From: Flavobacteriales bacterium UBA2426 | Lineage (GTDB): Bacteria; Bacteroidota; Bacteroidia; Flavobacteriales_F; PHOS-HE28 | Length of the DNA stretch: 14,198 nucleotides | Reading direction: 5' to 3' | Assembly (NCBI GenBank): GCA_002342985.1 | Contig: DDRC01000072.1 | Coordinates: 20,098-34,295 of the forward strand | Shown here: positions 1-6,939 of the stretch, in pieces | Position numbering within the stretch: the first letter of the stretch is position 1 | Layout of the letters: each line of letters starts with the position of its first letter | The notes under the pieces: model-generated | Told to the model about the DNA's origin: nothing | The model's database searches: none | Seen by the model: the letters and a program-made list of their open reading frames with translations, nothing else | Program-made: the position numbers and the translations under genes

Positions 1-675
1 GTCATGATCGCCGGCAAGGTCGCCTGCGTGTGCGGCTACGGCGACGTGGGCAAGGGCTCCGCGTTTTCGCTCAAGGGCTTCGGCGCCCGCGTCATCGTCA
101 CCGAGATCGATCCCATCAACGCCCTGCAGGCCGCGATGGAGGGCTTCGAGGTCAACACGATCGAGTCCACCCTCGGCGTGGCCGACATCTACGTCACCAC
201 GACCGGCAACAAGGACATCATCACGCTCGAGCACATGCGCGCGATGAAGGACCAGGCCATCGTCTGCAACATCGGCCATTTCGACAACGAGATCCAGGTG
301 GACCGCCTGAACGCCTCCGACGCCAAGCGCACCACCATCAAGCCGCAATACGACATGTATACGTTCCCGCAGGGGAACAGCATCTACATGCTCGCCGAGG
401 GCCGCCTCGTGAACCTCGGCTGCGCCACCGGCCACCCGTCGTTCGTCATGTCCAACAGCTTCACCAACCAGACGCTCGCGCAGCTGGACCTGTGGAAGAA
501 CAAGGACACCTACAAGGTCGGCGTCTATCGCCTGCCCAAGCACCTCGACGAGGAAGTCGCCCGCCTGCACCTGGAGCGTATCGGCGTCAAACTGACCAAG
601 CTGACCAAGGAACAGGCCGAATACCTCGGCGTCCCCGTCGAAGGCCCTTACAAGCCCGAGCACTACCGCTACTGA
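1..675 (+). CDS. ahcY: Adenosylhomocysteinase (SAH hydrolase), C-terminal part; 5' end lies outside the window
   Basis: Cytosolic NAD-dependent enzyme that splits S-adenosylhomocysteine into adenosine and homocysteine, regenerating the methyl cycle after SAM-dependent methylation. The reading frame is open from base 1 (first codon GTC), so the first visible ATG at 4 is internal. The window carries 224 residues, about half of the usual 430-470. Visible are the Rossmann NAD-binding loop GYGDVGKG (residues 12-19 of the visible part), the following TEIDP segment, the family block [16 protein letters not shown], and the canonical C-terminus ending PEHYRY. The catalytic residues of the N-terminal substrate domain lie upstream and cannot be checked. 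A strong hairpin terminator follows 27 nt after the stop, so this is the last gene of its transcript. Identification is secure. Confidence 0.97.
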   Translation, partial: VMIAGKVACVCGYGDVGKGSAFSLKGFGARVIVTEIDPINALQAAMEGFEVNTIESTLGVADIYVTTTGNKDIITLEHMRAMKDQAIVCNIGHFDNEIQVDRLNASDAKRTTIKPQYDMYTFPQGNSIYMLAEGRLVNLGCATGHPSFVMSNSFTNQTLAQLDLWKNKDTYKVGVYRLPKHLDEEVARLHLERIGVKLTKLTKEQAEYLGVPVEGPYKPEHYRY

Positions 676-702
676 GACTCGCAGCAGCAATCACGGCCAA
701 CC

Positions 703-732
703 AAAAAGCCCGCGGCATGCCGCGGGCTTTTT
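703..732 (+). terminator. Rho-independent terminator of ahcY, probably bidirectional
   Basis: A perfect inverted repeat spans 708-727: GCCCGCGGC pairs with GCCGCGGGC around a central AT. It is flanked by A5 (703-707) and T5 (728-732), so the whole 30 nt is self-complementary and ends in a U-tract. It begins 27 nt after the ahcY stop. Because the A-tract becomes a U-tract on the other strand, the same hairpin can also terminate the minus-strand tRNA-Ser transcript, whose 3' end at 741 lies 8 nt before it. Confidence 0.93.
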
Positions 733-737
733 GTTGA

Positions 738-832
<95 letters not shown>

Positions 833-891
833 AAACCAGATGGGGCAGGCAAACGCGCCCGCCGCAAAGTGCAAGGTCGTTTTCCGACGCT

Positions 892-1578
892 TTACTCGTC
901 GTCGTCCTCGACGGGGCGTTCGAGTTCCGACCGGCATTCGCCGATGACCCGGAGCCAGATTTCCCGCAGGTCAAACAGAATGGCGTGGGCGCAGGTGCTG
1001 TAATCGGCCAGTGTGTTCCCTGCGGCGGCGGGTTCATTTAACCGGGCCAGGGTTTGATTCAATGCGCCCAGCGCGCGTTTGAAGAGACTGACCGCCATCG
1101 CGTAGTCGCCGAATTCCAAGGCGTGGATGGCCTGCATTGCGAGGTCTTCACCGGCGTGCAGCGCGCTGAGGTAGCGGACCGCCATGGTCTGTGAGACCTT
1201 GTGAGGATCGGTGGCCAGCAATTCCCAGTTCCGGCGCAGGAGCAGGTAAAGCGCGCGGGTGGAGATGAAGATGGGATTTTTGTGCAGCGTGTAAACATCG
1301 GCTTCACTGTCGAAGCCCTCGGCCTCGATGTCCTCGACGGCTTCGCTGGCGCTGCCCGGATCGACCTCGTTCAGCAGGCCGCTCTCCCAGTCCATGCGTT
1401 TGGCGACCTCATCGATCCGGTCGGGCGAATCGCGCAGACTTTCGTAGTGGGCGAGGTAGCGATTGACCGCCTCGTCCTGGTCGCGCAGGTAGCGCTCCCA
1501 ATCGAATTCGTTCCAAGCCAGATCGCCGCGGTCTTCCCACTCGCTGTCGGAGGGGCCGTCAGAATCGTAGTTGCTCAT
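892..1578 (-). CDS. Acidic protein of unknown function, 228 aa
   Basis: I do not recognise a named family. I chose the ATG at 1578-1576, giving MSNYDSDGPSDSEWED; the frame stays open upstream to 1905, but that extension runs antisense into the acylphosphatase gene and is probably not coding. The first 70 or so residues are rich in Asp, Glu, Trp and Tyr (for example WNEFDWERYLRDQDEAVNRY) and look charged and partly disordered. From about residue 100 the protein looks mostly helical and amphipathic (ISTRALYLLLRRNWELL, then MAVSLFKRALGALNQTLARL), and it ends EDDDE. No signal peptide or membrane segment is visible, so it is probably cytosolic. It diverges from acyP across a 105-nt gap and lies upstream of tRNA-Ser on the same strand. 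Coding is supported by length and coherent composition; the function is unknown. Confidence 0.75.
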   Translation of the reverse strand: MSNYDSDGPSDSEWEDRGDLAWNEFDWERYLRDQDEAVNRYLAHYESLRDSPDRIDEVAKRMDWESGLLNEVDPGSASEAVEDIEAEGFDSEADVYTLHKNPIFISTRALYLLLRRNWELLATDPHKVSQTMAVRYLSALHAGEDLAMQAIHALEFGDYAMAVSLFKRALGALNQTLARLNEPAAAGNTLADYSTCAHAILFDLREIWLRVIGECRSELERPVEDDDE

Positions 1579-1683
1579 TGCTTGGTGGCACACTGAGTGC
1601 AGCGCCGGGCGAAGTGCAAAATAAAAAACCACCGCCCCGGCCGGCTCTTTTGCGGGTTGAATCGTTGGCGGTCGGGTGGCTGG

Positions 1684-1971
1684 ATGACGGCCAACATGGC
1701 TGACGTGCAGCATGAGGCGCTTTTCTTCTCCGGCCGCGTGCAGGGGGTGGGTTTCCGCTACACGACCCTGCAGATTGCGAAGGAATTCGAGGTGACGGGC
1801 TTTGTGCGCAATCTGCCGGACGGACGGGTGCAACTGGAACTGGAGGGATCGACCGCCGAGGTGCGGGCGTTCGTGGAGACGGTGGAGGAGCGTATGCACG
1901 GTCACATCCGGAAAATCGAGCGGACAGCGACCCGCCGGACTCCCGAATTCACGGGGTTCCGCATTGCATGA
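1684..1971 (+). CDS. acyP: Acylphosphatase
   Basis: Small cytosolic hydrolase of carboxyl-phosphate mixed anhydrides such as acetyl phosphate or 1,3-bisphosphoglycerate. Both family signatures are present: [13 protein letters not shown], with the phosphate-binding loop and catalytic Arg in GFR, and [17 protein letters not shown], with the catalytic Asn. From the ATG at 1684 the product is 95 aa ([12 protein letters not shown]); the in-frame ATG at 1696 gives 91 aa. Both fit the usual 90-100 aa and neither has a convincing Shine-Dalgarno. The open frame back to 1597 adds a basic, unconserved-looking stretch and was not used. The stop overlaps the start of the ABC ATPase as ATGA (1968-1971), so the two are probably translationally coupled. 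Why an acylphosphatase leads a transporter operon is not evident from the sequence. Confidence 0.93.
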   Translation: MTANMADVQHEALFFSGRVQGVGFRYTTLQIAKEFEVTGFVRNLPDGRVQLELEGSTAEVRAFVETVEERMHGHIRKIERTATRRTPEFTGFRIA

Positions 1972-2843
1972 GCACGGAGCCGGCAGTCGCGGTGGAGCTG
2001 GCGGATGTGACGAAGGATTACAGCGTGGGGCTGCGCGGGGTGCGCCTGCGCGCTTTGGACCGCGTCAACCTGCGGATCGCCCCGGGTGAGGTCTGCGTGC
2101 TGCTGGGACCAAACGGCTCCGGCAAGAGCACCCTGCTGAAGTTGTTGGCCGGCCTACAGGCTCCTTCGGCTGGTTGCTGCCGCGTGGAGGGCGTTGACGC
2201 CGAAAGCGCGCGGGCGCGCGGGCTTATCGGCTATATGCCCGAGTCGCCGGCATTTCCGGTCGGCATGACCGTAGGTGCGCTGCTGAGGCACTATGCGGAG
2301 CTGAGCGGACTGGATGAAAGCGCCGCGCAGCGGTGCACTGCGGCGGTGTTGGAAACCGTCGGGTTGCTCAACCGGGTCGCGGTAAAAGTGGGAACACTCT
2401 CAAAGGGTCTGACGCAGCGGCTGGCGTTGGCGCAGGCGTTGGTGCACGAACCCAAGGTGCTGCTGCTGGATGAACCGACCGCAGGGGTTGATCCTCGTGG
2501 TGCCGAGGAGATGTTGGCCCTGATTAGGAAGCTCCAGGCGCTGGGCCGGACTATTGTGCTTTCGACCCACCAGCTTGAACAAGCGGCTGCGCTGGGCGGT
2601 CGTGTGGTGCTGATGCAGGCTGGCCGCGTGATTTTCTCGGGCAATTGGCCGGATTTTGCCGGCGAGGGCGAATCGGCCTGCTTTCGCACGGAGCCGCTCA
2701 GCCCGGCGATGCGGGATGAACTGACCACATGGCTGGCGGCCCGCGGACATACGCTGCGCGCGGCCGGCGGCGCATGGCCGACACTACAGGCACGCTACTT
2801 GGAGCGGCTGGACGAGGCCACAGGGAAGGGGCGTTCGCCATGA
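1968..2843 (+). CDS. ABC transporter ATP-binding protein (ABC-2 / NosF-like type)
   Basis: 291-aa nucleotide-binding subunit that would power the ABC-2 permease encoded next. Motifs in order: Walker [10 protein letters not shown] (residues 47-55), a Q-loop region reading GYMPES (88-93) with Glu where many ABC proteins have Gln, signature LSKGLTQR (144-151), Walker B VLLLDEP (164-170) with catalytic Glu169, D-loop AGVDPRG, and H-loop His201 in STHQLEQ. The YMPE and LSKG-Q-R variants are, from general knowledge, typical of ABC-2 and NosF/gliding-type ATPases rather than importers. About 90 residues follow the core, ending in a less conserved C-terminal region. The ATG at 1968 overlaps the acyP stop, and its own stop overlaps the permease start (ATGA, 2840-2843). 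The substrate cannot be named: no nosZ or nosD lies nearby, so a nitrous-oxide role is not supported. Confidence 0.92.
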   Translation: MSTEPAVAVELADVTKDYSVGLRGVRLRALDRVNLRIAPGEVCVLLGPNGSGKSTLLKLLAGLQAPSAGCCRVEGVDAESARARGLIGYMPESPAFPVGMTVGALLRHYAELSGLDESAAQRCTAAVLETVGLLNRVAVKVGTLSKGLTQRLALAQALVHEPKVLLLDEPTAGVDPRGAEEMLALIRKLQALGRTIVLSTHQLEQAAALGGRVVLMQAGRVIFSGNWPDFAGEGESACFRTEPLSPAMRDELTTWLAARGHTLRAAGGAWPTLQARYLERLDEATGKGRSP

Positions 2844-3649
2844 GACGGGTTTGGTTGATTGCCGCGGCAACGCTGCGCGAGAGCCTGCAGCACCGCAGCT
2901 TCGCGCTCTTGCTCTTGGCCGCACTCGCATTCGTGGCGGGGACGCTTTTCCTGCGGCAGTTCAACTTCGGCTCATCCGAGCTGAAGTTTGTGGCCGACCT
3001 GGGCTTCGGCATGCTGTCGCTCGGGGCGGCGCTGCTGGCAATCGCCATGATGACGCAGGTGTTTTTCGATGAATGCGAACGGCGGACATTGCATCTGCTG
3101 TTGGCGCGCGGGGTCAGCCGGAGTGAGTTTCTGTTGGGCAAGCTGGCGGGTGTGGCCCTGTTGCTGGGGCTTTACGCCCTGATGCTGCTGGCCTGTCTTT
3201 GGCCGGTGCTGTGGGCGCGGGAAACGGCCCTGCTCGCCCTGATGCCCGATGCTTTTGATCGGGGCTCCGGGTTGAACTTTGCCGGGGTCATGATCGCGGC
3301 CTATGCATCCTGGCTGAAAGCCTGCGTGCTGGCCGCAGCCGTGCTCTGGCTGGCTACGTTGGCTGAAAACCGGGTTTTTGCGATGGGTTGCGGCTTGCTG
3401 CTACTGATCATCTTCCACAGCGCCGCCGTATGGGCGGCTTATGGAAGCAACGGCGGCTGGCCTGTCTGGTTGCTGCACGGACTGGGTTATCTGCTGCCGG
3501 ATTTTGGCGCTTTCGATCTCACGCCCGCGGCCTTTGCCGGTGACGGTGGCTTTGTGGTGAGGGCCGTGCGGCTTACGCTTTATGCGGTCCTGTATGGCGC
3601 AATTTTCATTGGCTTGGGAGTCCTGCAATTGCGCCGCCGTGAGATTTGA
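2840..3649 (+). CDS. ABC-2 type transporter permease (NosY-like)
   Basis: 269-aa inner-membrane protein, the likely membrane partner of the preceding ATPase. The start is the ATG at 2840, which overlaps the ATPase stop by 4 nt and has one of the few good Shine-Dalgarno sequences in the window (AGGGAAGGGG, 2822-2831, 8 nt spacing). Hydrophobic segments lie near residues 18-38, 54-76, 97-125, 147-175, 178-201 and 243-264, which suggests six membrane spans. The segment ERRTLHLLLARGVSRSEFLL (80-99), after the second span, resembles the cytoplasmic coupling segment usual in ABC-2 permeases of this type. The C-terminus is basic (QLRRREI). It is probably an exporter or a membrane-remodelling transporter; the substrate is unknown. 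Confidence 0.9.
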   Translation: MRRVWLIAAATLRESLQHRSFALLLLAALAFVAGTLFLRQFNFGSSELKFVADLGFGMLSLGAALLAIAMMTQVFFDECERRTLHLLLARGVSRSEFLLGKLAGVALLLGLYALMLLACLWPVLWARETALLALMPDAFDRGSGLNFAGVMIAAYASWLKACVLAAAVLWLATLAENRVFAMGCGLLLLIIFHSAAVWAAYGSNGGWPVWLLHGLGYLLPDFGAFDLTPAAFAGDGGFVVRAVRLTLYAVLYGAIFIGLGVLQLRRREI

Positions 3650-4352
3650 CTGGAAACATGCTTTGCGGGTTTTGGTGGTTCTGGCCGGCGGCGGCATTTT
3701 GGCCAATGCGGTGGTGTTGCCTGATGTGACGGCGAGGGCTGTCCGTGCGCCGGCGGGCTTGTGGTGGGACTGGATCGGCGGGCTGCGTCCGTTGGGAGCG
3801 AATCTGGCCTGGTTGCAGTCACAGGAAGCCTGGGGCCGGGGGGATGCTGCGCAGACGGCGGCATTCCTCAGGTTGGCGGTGGAACTGCAGCCGGAGTCGC
3901 TGTATTTTTGGTCCAATGGCGCGCGGCTGCTGGCGTTGGATCTGGCGGCCGTGGCGGATGCATCCGGTGATTCGCCGGACGCGCTGCGCCGGGCCGGGAT
4001 GGCATTGCTGGAGCAGGCGCGGACCTGGCACGAAGATAATCCGTATTACTGGGTCGAGCGGGCAGGGTTGGAGTGGCAGGCCCTGGCTGATGGCGGATTG
4101 GCCGCGGAGAGTTACCGGCGGGCGGCGTTGCTGCCGGGAGCGCCGTATTATGCGGCCCGGTTGCACGCACTGATGTTGGTGCGGCAGGGCCGGCTCAATG
4201 AGGCGCACGCTTGGCTTTGTTGGCTGCATCCGCAATTGCCGGCCGCCGATCCCGCGGCGCAGGCGGACCTCGTGCGCAAACGCATCCATGGGATCGAGCA
4301 GCAGCTCGAGCTTCCCGCGGAGCAACGTTACCGGCAGCAGGATGAACTTTGA
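3639..4352 (+). CDS. Membrane-anchored TPR-like protein of unknown function, last gene of the ABC operon
   Basis: 237 aa from a GTG at 3639, which overlaps the permease end by 11 nt. In-frame ATGs at 3582 and 3594 would overlap the permease by about 60 nt and place polar residues before the hydrophobic segment, so I prefer GTG. After VRFDWKHALR comes one hydrophobic span (about residues 9-27), then a soluble part likely outside the cytoplasm. Two stretches have the spacing of tetratricopeptide-like helical pairs: AWGRGDAAQTAAFLRLAVEL with LYFWSNGARLLALDLA, and YYWVERAGLEWQALADGGL with AAESYRRAALLPGAPYYAAR. The C-terminal tail is charged. TPR-like repeats bind proteins, so it may be an accessory subunit of the transporter; this is inference from operon position. 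The block RKRIHGI near its C-terminus shares exactly 21 nt with ppc. Confidence 0.82.
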   Translation: MRFDWKHALRVLVVLAGGGILANAVVLPDVTARAVRAPAGLWWDWIGGLRPLGANLAWLQSQEAWGRGDAAQTAAFLRLAVELQPESLYFWSNGARLLALDLAAVADASGDSPDALRRAGMALLEQARTWHEDNPYYWVERAGLEWQALADGGLAAESYRRAALLPGAPYYAARLHALMLVRQGRLNEAHAWLCWLHPQLPAADPAAQADLVRKRIHGIEQQLELPAEQRYRQQDEL

Positions 4353-4356
4353 CAGC

Positions 4357-4388
4357 GCGTAGCCGGCCGCCAAGCGTGACGGCTTCGC
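4357..4388 (+). terminator. Candidate 3' hairpin after the acyP-ABC-TPR operon
   Basis: GCGTAGCCG (4357-4365) pairs with CGGCTTCGC (4380-4388) in 8 of 9 positions, with a T-T mismatch and a 14-nt loop, starting 5 nt after the stop codon of the TPR-like gene. No T-tract follows, so it is not a standard intrinsic terminator; it could be a 3'-end stabilising stem or could act with Rho. Position is the main support. Confidence 0.3.
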
Positions 4389-4391
4389 ATC

Positions 4392-4562
4392 GTGATCATT
4401 GATTATAGTTTCCTACTGTTGACTGTGATTTTGCTTTGGTTTCCGCGGCAATGGCTGCGGTTTTGCAGCCAATTCGGGTGTGATATTTTTGGCACGGTGA
4501 GGCTGTGCCCGGTTGTCAACAGCCTGTCTCAAGTTGTATTCGCCGGTGATAGAAGCAAATAA
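4392..4562 (+). CDS. Possible 56-aa small membrane protein or gene remnant
   Basis: A GTG-initiated frame reads VIIDYSFLLLTVILLWFPRQ, then WLRFCSQFG and a less gene-like tail, ending in TAA at 4560-4562. The first 23 residues look like a real N-terminus: a short acidic lead, one hydrophobic span and a basic-aromatic stop-transfer (FPRQWLR). The remaining 33 residues (with VRLCPVVNSL) do not look selected, and the other two frames close soon after, so this may be a truncated remnant. No Shine-Dalgarno is visible before the GTG. It occupies most of the otherwise empty 219-nt gap before menA, is in the same frame as menA, and stops 9 nt before it. The DNA here is visibly less GC-rich than its surroundings, which fits a promoter region equally well. 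Alternative: non-coding leader. Confidence 0.22.
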   Translation: MIIDYSFLLLTVILLWFPRQWLRFCSQFGCDIFGTVRLCPVVNSLSQVVFAGDRSK

Positions 4563-4571
4563 GCAGCAACG

Positions 4572-5474
4572 TTGAACTCAGAAGTAACACCAAGGTGGCG
4601 GATTTGGTGGGCGGCGGCCCGGCCGCGCACTTTGTCCGCCGCCGTGGCTCCGGTCGTGCTTGGCTCGGCCATGGCGTGGCAGGCAGGAGGATTTTCCGCG
4701 GCGGCGGCCTCGATCTGTCTGGGCTTTGCGCTTTTGGTCCAGATCGGCACCAATTTTGCGAACGACTACTATGATTTTGTGAAGGGCGCCGATACGGCTG
4801 CGCGGGTGGGGCCGACCCGCGCGGTCGCGGCGGGCTTGGTGAAACCTGCGGCCATGCGGCGGGCGATGTGGTTGACGTTTGGCGCGGCCTTTCTGCTTGG
4901 CCTGGGGTTGATCGCGTGGGGCGGGCCTTGGTTGATCGTGATCGGGCTGGCGAGTATCGCTTGCGGCTATGCCTACACCGGCGGGCCTTATCCGTTGGGC
5001 TACCATGGCTGGGGAGATGTCTTTGTCTTTTTGTTTTTTGGCCTGGTGGCGGTGGGCACGACATATTTTGTGCAGGCCGGATGGCCGGGCCCCGCCGTGT
5101 GGCTGCTGGGCGCCGGCACCGGGCTGCTGGCGGCAAATATTCTGGTTGTGAACAATTATCGCGACGCAGACACCGATGCCGCGGCGGGCAAGCGCACGCT
5201 GGTCGTCAGGTTTGGCCGCGGATTTGCCCGCACGCAGTTTGCCGCCTCGTGGCTGCTGGCGTTTGGCGTGCTGCCGGTTGCAGCCTGGTCGCTTGGCTCG
5301 GCCTGGGGCTTGCTGTTGCCGGGCGTGCTGGCGCCGCTGGCGTGGTCGCACGGCCGGCGGCTGGCGCAAAGCAAAACGCCCGGCGAACTCATCGAGTTGC
5401 TGGGCGATACGGGCCGCCTGCTGGCGCTTTATGCGCTGCTGGCGGCGACGGGGCTTTGGCTGACGTCGCGGTAG
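4572..5474 (+). CDS. menA: 1,4-dihydroxy-2-naphthoate polyprenyltransferase
   Basis: Integral membrane UbiA-superfamily enzyme that attaches a polyprenyl chain to 1,4-dihydroxy-2-naphthoate, giving demethylmenaquinone. The 300-aa product has the early PRTLSAAVAPVVLGSA block, the first Asp-rich motif NDYYDFVKGAD (residues 64-74) followed by the MenA-type GPTRAVAAGLV, and the second Asp motif NNYRDADTDAAAGKRTL (194-210). Hydrophobic helices fill the rest. The start is a TTG at 4572: the next in-frame ATG (codon 34) would delete the conserved PRTLSAA block, and no ATG or GTG precedes it in frame before the TAA at 4560-4562. The gene converges with trxA, with only 4 nt between the stops and no terminator visible between them. 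It supports menaquinone-based respiration. Confidence 0.93.
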   Translation: MNSEVTPRWRIWWAAARPRTLSAAVAPVVLGSAMAWQAGGFSAAAASICLGFALLVQIGTNFANDYYDFVKGADTAARVGPTRAVAAGLVKPAAMRRAMWLTFGAAFLLGLGLIAWGGPWLIVIGLASIACGYAYTGGPYPLGYHGWGDVFVFLFFGLVAVGTTYFVQAGWPGPAVWLLGAGTGLLAANILVVNNYRDADTDAAAGKRTLVVRFGRGFARTQFAASWLLAFGVLPVAAWSLGSAWGLLLPGVLAPLAWSHGRRLAQSKTPGELIELLGDTGRLLALYALLAATGLWLTSR

Positions 5475-5478
5475 GACC

Positions 5479-5805
5479 TCAGAGATGGGCCGCGAGCTTG
5501 GCCTTCAGGGCGGCCTTGGGCATCATGCCGACGATCTGTTCGGCAACGGCACCATTCTTGAAGAGCAACATGGTCGGGATGGCGCGGATGCCGAACTCGG
5601 CGGCGACGGTGTCGGCCTCGTCCACGTTGACCTTGGCGATCTGCAACTGGCCGTCGAGTTCGCCGGCGAGTTCCTCCAAGATGGGGGCGATGGCCTTGCA
5701 GGGGCCGCACCACGGGGCCCAAAAATCCACGAGGAGGGGCATGGCGGCGCCGGCGACGGCGGACTTGAAGGTGTCGTTGTTCAGATTGGCGATTTTTTCA
5801 GACAT
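5479..5805 (-). CDS. trxA: Thioredoxin
   Basis: 108-aa cytosolic dithiol-disulfide oxidoreductase, full length for the family. The active site WCGPC is at residues 32-36 within DFWAPWCGPCKAIAP, the partner Asp is in LLVDFW, and the cis-proline is P77 in RAIPTMLLF. The start is the ATG at 5805-5803; no Shine-Dalgarno is evident upstream. It lies 70 nt downstream of the 82-aa gene on the same strand and could be the last gene of the lptD-scpA block or have its own promoter. It ends 4 nt from the menA stop in a tail-to-tail arrangement. No signal peptide is visible, so it is not a periplasmic type. Confidence 0.96.
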   Translation of the reverse strand: MSEKIANLNNDTFKSAVAGAAMPLLVDFWAPWCGPCKAIAPILEELAGELDGQLQIAKVNVDEADTVAAEFGIRAIPTMLLFKNGAVAEQIVGMMPKAALKAKLAAHL

Positions 5806-5875
5806 GGGAGGGCGTGGTTAAAGGCAGGATTGCCGGAAATGGTGCGGTTGCAAGCCGGGGCGGGGTCTTCGCCGC

Positions 5876-6124
5876 TCAGTTGGGAGTGGCGCGATGCACG
5901 ATCTCGGCGAGTTCGCGGGGCTCGACTTGATGCAGTTGTTTGCCGCGGCTCTTCAATTCCTCAAAGGTCTTGATCACGGTCTCGGTCATCCGTCCGTGGG
6001 TTTCGTCGGAGCCTCCGACGATGGCAAACTGCTCGCCCGTGGTGATGCGCTTGTGTCCGTCCTGATTGTCGAGGCCGACGCCCAGGAGGCCGGCTTTGGG
6101 TGTGGTTTTGCGCTTCTTGCTCAC
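5876..6124 (-). CDS. Small basic protein of unknown function coupled to scpA
   Basis: 82 aa, starting with GTG at 6124-6122, which overlaps the scpA stop as GTGA; the overlap argues for translational coupling and for a real gene. The N-terminus is Lys-rich (MSKKRKTTPKAG), followed by a Gly-rich stretch (LLGVGLDNQDGHKRITTGEQ), then FAIVGGSDETHGRMTETVIK, and a helical, charged C-terminus (EELKSRGKQLHQVEPRELAE). No membrane segment or known catalytic motif is visible. Many bacteria have scpB at this position; this product is too short and shows no winged-helix pattern that I can recognise, so it is not ScpB. It looks like a lineage-specific conserved protein; I know no function for it. Confidence 0.8.
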   Translation of the reverse strand: MSKKRKTTPKAGLLGVGLDNQDGHKRITTGEQFAIVGGSDETHGRMTETVIKTFEELKSRGKQLHQVEPRELAEIVHRATPN

Positions 6125-6897
6125 GCGGTTACCGTGTCGCTGGTTGCGGGAGTTTCAAGCGGGTTTTCCTCGACGGCGCTGCAGATGATGTCGGTGAAAG
6201 CTTCGTCCTGCCGGAGGGCAAGCTTCCTGAGGCGGGTGAGTTCCAGCACCGCGAGGAAGGTCGCGACCAGCATGCGCAGCGTCACCTTGCCAGGGAACAA
6301 ATCGGAAAAGATGAACGACTTTTCCGTCTGGATGCGGTTGAGCAGGTATTCCATCTGGTCCGCCACGGTGACCTGCTCATCTTGGATTTCCCCGACGACG
6401 AGCTTTTCGGCCAGCCGGCGGAGGACGAGGTTGAAGGCATTCCAGAGATCGATGCGGTCCACGGCTTTCAACGGCCGGTCGGCATTGTCGCTCAGCGAGG
6501 AGACATGGCGCTCCATGAGGTCGTGCCGGAGGGTGATCAGCTCGCCGAGCTGGGCGGAGGCTTCCTTGAATTTTTTGTATTGGAGCAACTGGTGCACGAG
6601 TTCCCAGCGAGGATCCACCTGGTCGTCGTCCCCTTCGACGCCCGTGGCGTGCATGCCCTTTGGCAGCAACATGCGGCTTTTGATCTCCATGAGCGTGGCC
6701 GCCATCACGAAAAATTCGCCCGCCACCTCCAGGTCCAACTGCTGCATGGTGTGCAGCGCGTCGATGTATTGCTTGGTTACCGAAACGATGGGGATGTCGT
6801 AGATATCCAGCTCGCTCTTGCGGATGAGAAAGAGGAGCAGGTCGAGCGGGCCTTCGAAGACCTGCAGCTTGATACGGTAGTCGGAATCAGGAACCAC
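6121..6897 (-). CDS. scpA: Segregation and condensation protein A (kleisin)
   Basis: 258-aa kleisin subunit that bridges the SMC dimer in bacterial condensin, acting on the nucleoid in chromosome compaction and segregation. The N-terminal SMC-neck-binding domain is clear: FEGPLDLLLFLIRKSELDIYDIPI, then VTKQYIDALHTMQQLDLEVAGEF and FVMAATLMEIKSRMLLP, the classic ScpA signature. The C-terminal winged-helix region contains VTLRMLVATFLAVLELTRLR. The start is a GTG at 6897-6895; the upstream in-frame codons up to a TGA contain no other usable start. It sits 42 nt after the rRNA methyltransferase and overlaps the 82-aa gene by 4 nt. No scpB or smc is in the window, so they must lie elsewhere if the complex is complete. 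Confidence 0.95.
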   Translation of the reverse strand: MVPDSDYRIKLQVFEGPLDLLLFLIRKSELDIYDIPIVSVTKQYIDALHTMQQLDLEVAGEFFVMAATLMEIKSRMLLPKGMHATGVEGDDDQVDPRWELVHQLLQYKKFKEASAQLGELITLRHDLMERHVSSLSDNADRPLKAVDRIDLWNAFNLVLRRLAEKLVVGEIQDEQVTVADQMEYLLNRIQTEKSFIFSDLFPGKVTLRMLVATFLAVLELTRLRKLALRQDEAFTDIICSAVEENPLETPATSDTVTA

Positions 6898-6939
6898 GGG
6901 GCGATGCTTGCGGGCGGCGGATGCCGGGCAATGGAAAAA

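Noticed and set aside
1579..1905. 109-codon N-terminal extension of the acidic minus-strand protein
   Set aside because: It lies antisense to acylphosphatase and has a His/Arg-rich shadow composition; the ATG at 1578 gives a coherent acidic protein.
1968..3649. Assignment of the ABC pair to nitrous-oxide reductase maturation (NosFY)
   Set aside because: The resemblance is only to the general ABC-2 class; nosZ, nosD and nosL are absent from the neighbourhood.
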